Assembly: GCF_046630445.1 (NCBI RefSeq)
Contig: NC_092341.1
Span: 129,782,001 to 129,846,000, forward strand
Source of the DNA: Rutidosis leptorrhynchoides
Taxonomy: Eukaryota > Streptophyta > Magnoliopsida > Asterales > Asteraceae
DNA: 64,000 bases
Direction of reading: 5' to 3'
The position numbers were made by a program, and so were the translations under genes. The notes under the pieces are model-generated. The model had not been told where the DNA came from and ran no database searches. It was given only the letters and a program-made list of their open reading frames with translations. Below are positions 45,741-56,677 of the stretch, piece after piece (the first letter of the stretch is position 1; the number at the start of each line of letters is the position of its first letter).

Positions 45741-47758
45741 TGGGTAACGTTTCTAAAACACTAGATTTCTCTAAATTCGTTTTATATACTTGAAATGGTG
45801 TTAGTTAGTGTCTATAGCTCGTGTGTAACATGAATATATATTTTGTTTGCTCGATTTGTTGTTTTGAGTAACTAGTTTGAACATTTGAAATGGGTTTGCT
45901 TAATCTTGCATTTTGGAAGATTAAATGTTGTTTGATTGTTAAAGTTCATGTTTTAATTGTGTTACTAGTATCACTAGCTTCGTTTTGATGCGTAGGTTGA
46001 TTAAGAAAACTTCAAACACATGATTATTGATTTTTGTGAATTTTGGTTAGGGTTTGATAGACTTTGAAATGAACTTTTGATGCGTTGAATGCTTGTTAAT
46101 GTTGTTAGTAAGTGTTTAGATGCATTGTATGCTTAATTACCTTCGAAACGGCATAGCGTATGTGTAAATTGGATTCCCGAATCATAAAATACGTTTTACG
46201 AACTTGAAACTTTGAAAATAAACCTTTCTTGATCAATTGACGAGTTTTCGGTTATTGTAATTGATGTTTTTGCTTGTGAAAGGTAGTTAATTGTATTCCT
46301 TGTCAAAAGAGCTTTCCAATGATATAAGATGCGTATTCTAAGTGTTTACGGTTTGCGTTTTGTGCTAAATTGAATTTTGGATCAAGACTTGAACTTTTGA
46401 AACTGACCAGGTACCAGGCCACGCCTAATGTCGCGGCGCGACACCTCAGGTCGCGGCGCGGCAATAGCCGTGTTTGGGTTCTGACCTACTTTGTCAAATT
46501 TCGAAAAATGTTTGCTATGCTACGCACCTCCGATTCACATGTAACTTGTCCTAACATGCTTATATATGAATAAAAATCTCAGAAAAATAGTTCGGGACCC
46601 GACCCGAACGTGTTGACTTTTTGTTGACCTTGACCGACCAAAGTTTGACTTTTTGTCAAACTTAACCAAACGTTTATGCAATCGTTCTAATCTTCTTTTA
46701 TACTTGATTCTTGCACGAAACTTGACAACGTGATTCACATGCTATATTTAATCGAGTCGTAACGAGCCATAGGACTAATTGAACACATTTTGCCCGACCT
46801 TGTGTCGTAACCGGTTAATTGATACAACTTACTTGTTTAGGTCAAGGCTAAGCAACATTCATGCACACGTTTACTTTGTGAAGTACATTTATACTCGTGC
46901 ACTCGAGGTGAGATCATAGTCCCATCTTTCAACAACTGTTATGCTTTAAACTATGGAATGAGAAACATATACGTATCATACTTTTACACTTGAACACAAG
47001 TACGAAAACGAACATTCCACGTACGGGTTTGAACAAAAAGCCTCAATTCAATTATCATTAGTTACACTTGCAGGGTGTAAACGTGAACTTATATTTTGTG
47101 ATCACATGGGCTTGACGAGCCTCATTCGGACGGTTCGCTACCGTTAGCGGATGAAATATATTTTCGGGTCTAGTGTATGTTCTAACACTACGCAAAGGGT
47201 GCAAAACAGTTAAGTTTGATAATTGGGTGCCCGGGATACAAATAACAACTTTTGGAATGCAAATGATTTTGATAATCATCTTATATTAAATCTTGTGGTT
47301 CAAATACAACGTTTACTAAAACACCTATGATTTCACCAACGTTTTTCGTTGACAGTTTTCTATATGTTTCTCAGGTTCATACATGGCTAGTTGATACATG
47401 ATTCCGCGTACACTCATACTTGCTTGGGGTCAAGCATACATACATGCATACGCTAGTGATAGCACCTTTGGATTCAAACATGCTGTTTACATACTTACGC
47501 TATTTATAGCAAACCGTGACTTTCAACTTATATTATGTCGCAAGTTATTTCATTTATACTTTACAACTTTTGTAAACTTAAACTTGTTGTCGAACCGTTT
47601 GGTAAACTAAACTTTGTAAGTTTTGTACATTTCAAATGAATGCGACATAATTTTGGTCAAACGAGTCTCATATAGGGACTACGACCACGTAACGGGACCT
47701 AAGTTAGCGGCGCCGTCAATGACGATTTTGTCGGGTCGCTACAGGCGGGGTGTTGTAG
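45741..47758 (+). repeat. Element 3 5' LTR, right part
   Basis: It continues the LTR after the element 2 insertion and ends somewhere between 47743 and 47758 before the primer-binding site. It contains two GC-rich palindromic motifs (GTCGCGGCGCGAC at 46430-46442 and a second at 46449-46462). It does not align well with the sequence after 54235. Confidence 0.7.
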
Positions 47759-47759
47759 T

Positions 47760-47771
47760 TGGCATCAGAGC
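47760..47771 (+). other. Primer-binding site of element 3
   Basis: TGGCATCAGAGC differs from the Met-type site by one base (T to C at the fourth position). It is followed by TAGTAGTTT. Confidence 0.75.
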
Positions 47772-47903
47772 TAGTAGTTTCTGAGGACTAGGCTACATTA
47801 GTGTGTCAAACTGTAGGGTACATTAGGAGCCTAAATTGTAACTGTATGCTTACATGAGCTATATATGCTATGCTTATGTTGTTTGCTGAGTTTTTATTGT
47901 TAG

Positions 47904-48194
47904 ATGTCTAACTCTGGTGAATCTGCTACGTCTTCTGTTACTCCTACTCTGGCTCCTGATGGTGGGCCAGCTCCTACTTTTGTTACCCATTTGACCCAAA
48001 CTGCTTTGAAGGAGGACAATCTTTTATTGCTTCACGTTAATGCCATGGTGGAGTTATTGAACCTCTATCCCCATCCTTATATGACTCTCTATTACCAGGA
48101 CTGTATCGATGGTTCAGAGTCACGTGTTGCAGCTTTAGATAATCAACTTGCTGCACTACAACTTGCAGTGATCGACAAGAAAACCGATCCCTGA
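47904..48194 (+). CDS. Leader ORF of element 3: small coiled-coil protein, 96 aa
   Basis: The ATG directly follows TTTTTATTGTTAG, which resembles a splice acceptor. The protein has a Ser/Thr/Pro-rich start, a leucine-rich middle (DNLLLLHVNAMVELLNL) and a short coiled coil (ESRVAALDNQLAALQLAV). That last motif recalls ARVVALENMVQKLQ of the element 2 leader ORF. The function is unknown. It lies between the primer-binding site and where gag should be. Since the rest of element 3 is decayed, the ORF may be a relic or shortened; frames after 48194 are closed. Confidence 0.5.
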   Translation: MSNSGESATSSVTPTLAPDGGPAPTFVTHLTQTALKEDNLLLLHVNAMVELLNLYPHPYMTLYYQDCIDGSESRVAALDNQLAALQLAVIDKKTDP

Positions 48195-48600
48195 AGACCT
48201 TTTATCGCGTTCTCATTCTGAAAAGGGAGCGTTTATGTCTTGATATTTCTTTGAGACTTCTTCCTATCTCATGATTTTCTACTTTATTTTATTACCAGTG
48301 TGGTTTTACCGAGCTACTAGTATGGATTATATTTATTTTTGAGATATTACTTTTTGGATATTATTGGAGATTTATTAACAATAAATAGCCGCTATTAATT
48401 ATTTTTTATTGTGTGATAGTGATTATACTTATATATGTCACATGGTGGATTATATATTTGATGATTACATGTTTAAAGAAACTTCTATCATTACTACAGC
48501 CTACTACTACATATCACTACTATCACTACCTACTACTACTTAAGAACCTTATATCTTCCTTAGACAGCATGTAGTTTATAGAACTAGGGAATGGTAGCAT
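48195..48600 (+). other. Element 3 gag region lost
   Basis: No capsid or zinc-knuckle motif is seen. The region where gag should be is mostly deleted or unrecognisable. Confidence 0.6.
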
Positions 48601-50380
48601 GATGAGGGCTGGTAAGATTTATCGTGGTTGTAATTTGGCCCTAGTTGGTAAGACTTTTGCTATAGATGTGATACCCATTTTGACCTTATGGTTTGAATGT
48701 ACTAGTTATATGACAACAAGCCGAGGTTGTTTGCGACTAGAAGGCTATTCGAATTCATCTTGCCGAAAATGAATCTATGATGGTGTACGGAGAGAAGAAC
48801 AGTACACCGTTGCATTTCATTAATTGCTTGAAGGTCCAGAAATACATGAGAAAAGGTTGTCTCGCAATTCTGGCATATGTGAGCAAAGTTGAATAGGAAA
48901 TTAAGATACCAGAAGATGTCCTGATTGTTAGAGATTTTCTTGAGGTTTTTCCAGAAGAGTTACCTGGTTTTCCACCTCACTGTGAAGTTGAATTTCAGAT
49001 TGATTTAGTGCCAGGAGCAGCACCAGTTTCACGCGCACCTTATTGACTTGCACCTCCAGAACTACAAGAGTTGTCCAATTAATTGCAGGAACTTTTGGAA
49101 AATGGATTTATCTGATCGAGTTCTTCACATCGGGGAGCTCTGGTCATGTTCGTGAATAAGAAGAATGGATCTATGAGACTTTGCATCGACTACAGAGAGT
49201 TGAACAATTTGACTGAAAAGAATAGATATCCACTTTCGAGGATAGATGATTTGTTTGATCAATTACAAGGATCCAGTTGCTACTCAAAAATTGACCTGAG
49301 ATCAGGTTATAATAAGTTAAGAGTGTAGGATGTTGATATACCCAAAATGGCGTTTAAAACACGCTATGGGCATTATGAATTTACAGTGGTGTCATTTAGT
49401 TTGACGAACGTATCGGAAGTGTTCATGGATCTCATGAACCGTGTGTGTAAGCCATACATTGATAAATTCGTTATTGTATTCATTGATGACATTTTGGAGC
49501 ATTCAAAAAATAGAGGAGAGCACGAATAACATCTGTGTTCGGTTTTGAAAATGCTTAAGGACGAGCAGTTGTACGCGAAGTTTTCTAAGTGTGACTTTTG
49601 GTTGCAGGAAGTATAATTTTTGGATCATATTGTAGGTATCAATGGTATTCAAGTTGAACCTGCAAAGATAGAGACAGTCAGAAACTGGAAAATTCCTAAG
49701 TCGCCAACACAGATCCGGCAATTTCTTGATCTCGTCAGTTACTACAAAAGATTTATTGAGGGTTTTTCTACTATTTCCCGGTCGTTAACCGCATTGACTC
49801 ACGATGGTAAGAAATATGAATGGTTCGAGCAACAAGAGTCTGCATTCCAGATGTTGAAGTAGAAACTGACTACTGCTCTAATTCTATCTTTACCTATAGG
49901 AAACAAAGATTTCGTGATATATTGTGATGCTTCACGGCAAGGACTTGGTTGCGTGATGATGCAACCAAACAAAGTAATTGCTTATGGATGTCAAACCTAA
50001 TCTGAAGGCCGACATTACTACGTATGTTGGTAAGTGCCTAACATGTGCTAAAGTCAAGGCTAAACACTAAAGATCGTTAGGGCTGCTGACACAACCAGAA
50101 ATTCCCCAATGGAAGTGGGAGTACATTGACATGGATTTCATCACTAAGCTACCTAAAACTGTAGGAGGTTATGACACCATCTTGGTTATTGTAGATCGTG
50201 CCACTAAATCTGATTCTTTTCTACCGATTAGAGAAACAGACAAGATGGAAAAGCTGGCACACATTTATCTGAAGGAATTGATTACTCGACACGGTGTGCC
50301 TGTATCTATTATCTCATACCGTGACAGCCGATTTACTTCTAGATTTTAGCAAACATTAAAACAGGCAATGGGAACTCGTC
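48600..50380 (+). pseudogene. pol: Element 3 pol, first part (protease end, RT, RNase H start, integrase start)
   Basis: Relics run in Ty3 order: the protease tail (KTFAIDVIPI, VYGEKNSTPLHFI), RT ([22 protein letters not shown], catalytic FIDD in [13 protein letters not shown]), a short RNase H part (IYCDASRQGLGC), then a deletion into integrase ([27 protein letters not shown]). The second integrase Asp is Tyr (ISYRDSRF, 50317-50319). Stops and frameshifts are frequent. A solo LTR interrupts it at 50380. It is closely related to element 1 pol. Confidence 0.9.
50376..50380 (+). other. Target duplication of the solo Ty3 LTR, left copy
   Basis: TCGTC; the right copy at 52759-52763 is TTGTC, changed at a CpG. 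Confidence 0.85.
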
Positions 50381-51739
50381 TGTAATACCCCATTTTTTGT
50401 AACTTGTTTCTTGTTGTGGTGTTTAGGTTCCTAGACGCGAAATTGGGTTTGTAATATGTTAAAAATTGAACGTCATTTGAGTACAAGGTATGTAATCGTA
50501 CCTTTTGACCCCAAATAAAGTCTGAGTTAATATTTTAGAACCTTGCCATTGGAAATTAAACCTTATTACGTTTCAACGATATTTGATTCATCAAAAATGG
50601 AGTTACACTCTGAAAGTTATGACCGAAACAAATTACCAGTTCTGGAGGCTGATCGCGGTCGCGATTAAGGCATCGCGGTCATGATGCAATGCCTGACAGC
50701 AACCCTTTTTAGTTTGTTTTTGGGAGTTTTAAAGGAGTGTTTTGGTTCTTTCACTTTGAGGTCGGGTTTTTGGCCACAAAACTGATCCCAAGCTCATCTA
50801 GAGCTCATCTCTTATCCACAAATACTCTCATCTTATCTTAGACTGAGAAAGGTATTTTTAGAGTGAGAGAGCTTGATTTGGGAAAGAAGAAGGTGAAATC
50901 TCTTCAAAGTGCAAGTGTTAAGGTTGTTCATCTCGTTCTTGGCTACATTTTGGTAGTGGTGGTAAGTTCTAACTCCAAATTTTATTTGATAAATAGATAT
51001 TCAAAGTTTGGGTTTGAGCTTAAATTGATGAAAAACCCATTGATGCTCATGAAGCGAGTTTGTTGTTGCTAGTAAGTGGGTTTTAGACTCATTATTGGTA
51101 GGTTTTAGATTGGAAGACTAATTGATCTTGTTTAGGTCTAGATGTTAGCGAAAATCGCTAGTAAAGGTGTAAAGAAATGATGGTGTTGATGTTTGAACTC
51201 ATAAGAGTGTGTTTGGAAGACTAATTTTAAAATGGGTTAAAATTAGGGTTTATGGGTCAAATTGGGGAAGACAAGTATTTAACACTTGTGTTTTGGTTTA
51301 ATTGGCGTTATAGGACCATTTTCACTAGCGTTAAGTGATTATTGGTTAGTTTGGGCATTGGTTGTGCTTGAAAGTGCAATTGGGTCAAAATTGCACTAAG
51401 TGTCAATTTGGGTTAGTTTGTAATCCACCCTAATTGTGTTGTTTGTTATGTGACAAATGGAATAGGTACATTTCATTTACATGTTGCGGATTATTCGGTT
51501 GCATTTTTCAAGGCGACAAGGTGAGTGTAAATATATTATATCTGTATGTATGCATAGGATGGTGTGGTGGGGTAGAGTGATCCTTATGCGTTCGGGTTCA
51601 CTTTACATGTGTGTGAGATGATGGACCCCGTGAGCTTCAAGTCCATGGTGCACGTTTGTACGTTTGGGGTTACCACCCTTGGGGTAGTGAATCTCGTGAG
51701 TTTTAGATTCACATTAACAAGTTGGTTAACCCCGTTGAT

Positions 51740-51955
51740 GTTGTTGAGGTGATTTGGGTAGTGATTCTCGTGTAGTTCGGCTTCACTAGTGAATCTCGTG
51801 TAGTTCGGATTCACAATGTCGCGTGTAGTTCGGACGCTCCCATTGTTGTTGTTGCGGCATAGGGTAGTAATTCTCATGTAGTTCGGCTTCACTAGTGAAT
51901 CTCGTGTAGTTCAGATTCACAATGTCTCGTGTAGTTCGACATCCCTATTGTCATG
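51740..51955 (+). repeat. Tandem hairpin-bearing repeat in the solo LTR
   Basis: Two units of about 107 bp share GTGAATCTCGTGTAG and TTCGGATTCAC (a 7-bp stem GTGAATC/GATTCAC). The phrase CTCGTGTAGTTCGG recurs several times. Confidence 0.75.
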
Positions 51956-52069
51956 TGGTTTGTGGTAGTGTATCGAGTGAGCTTTTGGATACACTAGGGC
52001 GCGTGAGGTTTCGGCCAAATTTCATGCGTTTAAGGTTAAGGGGTTTACCTTGGGATTTTTAGGTATTAC

Positions 52070-52203
<134 letters not shown>

Positions 52204-52763
52204 GTAGTAGCTAATCTTGCGGATTGACATGGTGGTACGTTATGTATAGCTTTGCTTAGCTATACAAGGAAGTGGTATGTGTTTATTACTTGTGTTGGTG
52301 ATACCTATTCATTTTATGCATATGTATGTATATAGTATGTTTATCCTCACTAAGCTTTATAGCTTACCCTCTCGTTGTTTATATTTTTATAGATTCGCGT
52401 GGAAGAGGTGGCAAGGTTAATCGCGGGGATTAGTGGATTATTGCGGTTTACTTTAGAAGACTTTTCTTTTGGATTCGATAGGATTGGGTAGTGTTTTCCC
52501 AATCACCATGCTCGATTTTATGTTGGAGTTAAACGTTTTGGGTTGAAAGTGTCTTTTGGTCACGTTAAATGGGTCGTGGTTTGTTATGCCCATTTTTACA
52601 CCTAAACTTGTGTAATGTATAATTTAAGGTTGTTTAAACTTGTCGAGTATTGGAAATGTTTGGTAAACATAATTATGGTGTCGTTGTTATCAATATTAAT
52701 GTGTTATATAAAAGAAAAGTTTTCGGGGTCGGTATAATAATGGGTTAGGGTTGTTTCATTGTC

Positions 52764-53581
52764 TCGACATGAGTACCGCGTATCATCCACAGACAGATGG
52801 TTAAAGTGAATGGACCATCCAGACTTTAGAAGACATGTTGAGAGCATGTGTTATCGATTTTGGAAACGGATAGGATAAACATCTACCACTAGCAGAGTTC
52901 TCGTATAACAATAGCTATCATATGAGTATAAAAGTTGCGCCTTTTGAAGCATTGTACGGAAGGAAGTGTAGATCTCCCGTATGCTGGAGTGAATTGGGGG
53001 ATAGTCAATTAACAGGTCCTGAAATTATTCAAGAAACCACGGAGAAAATTGTTCAGATTCAAGAGAGGTTAAAAATAGCTCGAAGTCGTCAAAAGAGCTA
53101 TGCCGACATCAGAAGACGGTCTTTAGAATTTCATATTGGTGACAGAGTCATGCTAAAGGTATCGACCTATAAGGGAGTGGTACGTCTCGAAAAGTGAGGG
53201 AAACTAAGTCCAATATATGTTAGACCATTTGAGATAAATGGAAGGGTTGGACCCGCAGCTTTCCGACTAAAGCTACCATAAGAGCCCAGCGAAATTCATG
53301 ACACGTTTCATGTGTCAAAATTGAAGAAATGCCTAGCTGACGAGAACTTGATAATTCCTTTAGAAGAGATTCGCATCGAAAGGTAACTTCATTTTATGGA
53401 AGCATCTGTTGAGATCATGGACCGTGGGGTCAAACGTTTATAGCAGAGCAAAATACTAATCGTTAAATTTTGGTGAAATGCCCGTAGAGGACCAGAATTC
53501 ACATGGGAACGTGAAGACCAGATGAAACAAAAATATCCGCAACTATTTCTCGACGAAACGACTTCAGCGGACGCATACTAA
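52764..53581 (+). pseudogene. pol: Element 3 pol, second part (integrase end and chromodomain)
   Basis: It continues the integrase after the solo [47 protein letters not shown], then a GPY/F-like part and a C-terminal chromodomain ([23 protein letters not shown]). Several in-frame stops interrupt it. The chromodomain places it with element 1 among chromoviruses. Confidence 0.9.
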
Positions 53582-53617
53582 AATTTCAGGACGAAAGTTT
53601 CTTTGACGGGTAGGTAA
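53582..53617 (+). other. Polypurine tract block of element 3
   Basis: TTTCAGGACGAAAGTTTC and GACGGGTAGGTAA precede the LTR start. It is a diverged form of the block in elements 1 and 2. Confidence 0.8.
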
Positions 53618-54235
53618 TGTAACAACCCTACTTTTTCCGTTACTTCTATTTAACTTTCTGTTAGTTAATCTTAACGGTGACTACATGAATTTTATGTGTT
53701 TAGCTTAATAAATACATACATAATCCTGGGAGGTTTACTATAATTAATATGATTGGATATTAATTGAATAACTTATTTCGAATATTGGAATCCGAAGAAA
53801 ACGATACGGTTTTTATAACTGCAAAAGTTGTTTTTCGGATTAACGAAACACTCAGAGTAATTTCTAATAATTATTTTTAGTAATTATTAACTTAGAAAAA
53901 TATAATTAATTTGTTAATATTTTAAATAAATTAAACTTTGTGGATTTGTTTAAACGTCCGGTTAACGTTATGCGAATTCAGTGTTGGTTAACGGCAACTA
54001 GAAACGAGCCACATGTTATGAGCTAGCAAGAAAAACAAGCCTCGGGAACACCCAATGGGCCATTCAGCTGAAACCCCCACCCCACACCCTTTTATGTTGT
54101 TTTGGCCCATAAATGTTAATTACTAGTATACTTTAGGCCCTATTTGAGTTTAATTAGATTTTTAAACTGCATCATTATCCCTAAAACCTAATAGCAGTCT
54201 ACTAGTTCCCTCTCCCTTCTCCTCTCCTTCGTATC
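53618..54235 (+). repeat. 3' LTR of element 3 (alignable part)
   Basis: It starts TGTAACAACCC and aligns to 32398-about 33010, including GTCCGGTTAA, GCCATTC and CCCCCACCCCACACC. After about 54235 the two LTRs no longer align, so the true end is unknown. Confidence 0.75.
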
Positions 54236-55687
54236 ACCTCATCATTATAACACCATCAATCTTTGAAAATTAGCTTAAGTTTTCTTGATCAAAGTTAATC
54301 CTTGCATCTTCCTCTACACATTGGTATAATCAATTTGATTGTTTAAGGTATAAAACATGTAACCGTAATTCTTAAATTTCATATTTTTGATGATTACATA
54401 TGTTATTAATGTCGATTGCTCAAGTCTATGTGTTTATGTTTGATTACATTCGTTAAATTGCTCGATTGACATGTTCATGTTAAATCCCGAATTTGAAACT
54501 TGACCAAACAGAAACTTGGACTTATTAATTGTAAAATATTATTGCATATTGTAAAAGCTCTTGAAAAACTATTAATTTTAGGCTCGAGAATCATGAATTT
54601 TCGTTATGTTATGCTCCCGTTATGACTAGTTGAATTTTCGACTTGTTTATTGTATAAATCTAAAATATGGGCAAATTGTGTTAAGTGATGGAACATGAAT
54701 TGATTACCATCTGATATCTATTGAAAAATCACACAATTTAGACTAATATATCACATGAATTGGATTCTTAAAACTCGTTTTATGCTCAATTGATTATTCG
54801 AGCAACATTTGTCATTTGTAACGTTAAACAGACTTGTATGACTAAATGCTTTGATTTCTGGAACACATGTTTTTGGAATTTGAAAAGTGTATGATTAGTA
54901 CTTGACTTTTTATGTAGATATTGAAACCTAAATGTTCCTAGATATTGAGATATATGCATTCGAAAATGACCACCTGAATGGGACCGTATCTGTCCCGAGT
55001 GCACAGAAAATGACATAACATGAATTAAGGTTGCGTAATAATAATTGAGGTATAATATCAAAAAGAATAAGTTAGCCGAGTGGTCTCCAGGATATCATTT
55101 CACTAATTGTGATTCAAGTTCGACTCTGTTCTTCAACACTTATTTATTGTTTTTCTTTTTTTGTAATTTTTATATATATTTTTGTTCTTTTTTGTTTTCT
55201 TACTTTCCATATAATCTCAAAAAATAACATTTTTTAAATGTTATTTCTCTATTATTTAATTAACTATTTATATTTATATGACAAATGTTTATATGTGAAC
55301 TATAGAATAATGAAAGTAATGTTTAATCTGAACTATTAGTTCATCTATTTGGGTTATATAATGTACATATACATATGATATAAACTAACGCAACGTTCAC
55401 GAAAACATCACAAACATAATTGAACTCCTGCGGTAAAGCGCAACTTCTACCAACCGCGTTATCACTATTAGATAATTAATAATTTCAAAGTGATTTGTGT
55501 GTTAAGAGTCATTGAGTTATCTGTCATATAATTATATTATTATATCAAAATTATGTGTACGTATATCCTGTCTTGTCTTCTTTGCTTAAATTTTAACGAA
55601 TTATTCCTCTAAACTCATAATTGCCGAAGACTTCAAGATTCACTCGTCGATCAACATTAATAATATTAAGAATTTTATTTCGATTAC
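54236..55687. other. LTR-like or unique sequence without a gene
   Basis: No ORF with a domain. It may be the diverged rest of the element 3 LTR. A tRNA-like part lies at 55071-55160. Confidence 0.45.
55071..55160 (+). other. tRNA-like segment with A and B boxes (SINE relic?)
   Basis: A box TAGCCGAGTGG (55073-55083), a B-box-like AGTTCGACTCT (55118-55128) and T-rich terminators (55151-55162) stand in order. The distance would fit a tRNA with a variable arm, but stems pair poorly. Confidence 0.4.
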
Positions 55688-56640
55688 TGTTGAGTCCCCA
55701 AAGTAATTAAGGATTTAATTATGACAAAACAACAAATATGTACACTAAAGTATTATGTGCAGCCAGCACAGGTTTGTTTATGTATAGACAACAAATATTG
55801 CTGTGTCAAGTGTTTAGTATGCTGCCTGGTCTACCAGCACAAGGTAGATAGTACTCTTTAGTTAGCAAAGGATGTGTGCCCAGCAAAACAAGAATATAAA
55901 GTGAATCAGCAAAGAAGAACCAGCATAGCTGGTAAGCAGCTTACTACACAAGACAGATATGCTCCATTACAAGCATAGTGATTTCCTAAGTGGTCTACAT
56001 CAATTGTACTATTTGAACAGAAGTCGAAGACAAAGTTGAACAGAAAAGGACACGCGTCGACGGCTGACAAGTGACCTTACAAGACCACGTGGGAATGCAG
56101 AAGTTTAACGCATGTGCAGACATGTGTTATTCTTTGTCAACGCTTAGGGAACACAACATTCTATTTGTTTAATCAAATAGTGCTGTCAAACGAATTGGGA
56201 TGTTTCTGCAAATAGCTACCAAAGAGGAAAGAAGAGAGCACGCTCTCTGATGCAGTGGTCCCCACAAGTACAGATATCATATGTACCAGTGGACAATAGA
56301 ATACTTACATGGTTAATAGGACTACTATAAATAGAAGTATTCATAATTATATTAACTAGTAGTGGTGTGGGTTTTATTTATTAAGAGTCCAAACTTGTAA
56401 AAGCTTTAGATAACCTCGATAGCTATGACTTAGGTAAATCTGTATCAACCAAATATCATTATGCCAAGGATAGTTGTGATTCTTTGTGATTTATATCAAT
56501 AAAGAATAGCCGTTGAAAATTACCTTTGACTCTTAATTATATTACTTGTTTGAATACCAATTGCTTTGAACTGTTAAGTTGATTTAAAAGAATTGTATTC
56601 ACCCCCTACAATACTCATGTTGTTAATAAAGGGACCAACA
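55688..56640 (+). repeat. 5' LTR of copia element 2 (953 bp)
   Basis: The ends TGTTGAGTCC and GACCAACA form the inverted TGTTG/CAACA. The primer-binding site follows at once. A TATA box is at 56325. No second copy is present in the window. Confidence 0.85.
56325..56334 (+). promoter_or_regulatory. TATA box of copia element 2 LTR
   Basis: CTATAAATAG lies about 315 bp before the LTR end, a sensible core promoter position. Confidence 0.6.
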
Positions 56641-56642
56641 AC

Positions 56643-56654
56643 TGGTATCTGAGC
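56643..56654 (+). other. Primer-binding site of copia element 2
   Basis: TGGTATCTGAGC begins two bases after the LTR; one mismatch to the Met-type site. Confidence 0.8.
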
Positions 56655-56677
56655 TTCAGTCTTGATAATCTCATATC

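Noticed and set aside
51584-51892. Minus ORF in the solo LTR
   Set aside because: Falls in the hairpin-bearing tandem repeat and has no domain.
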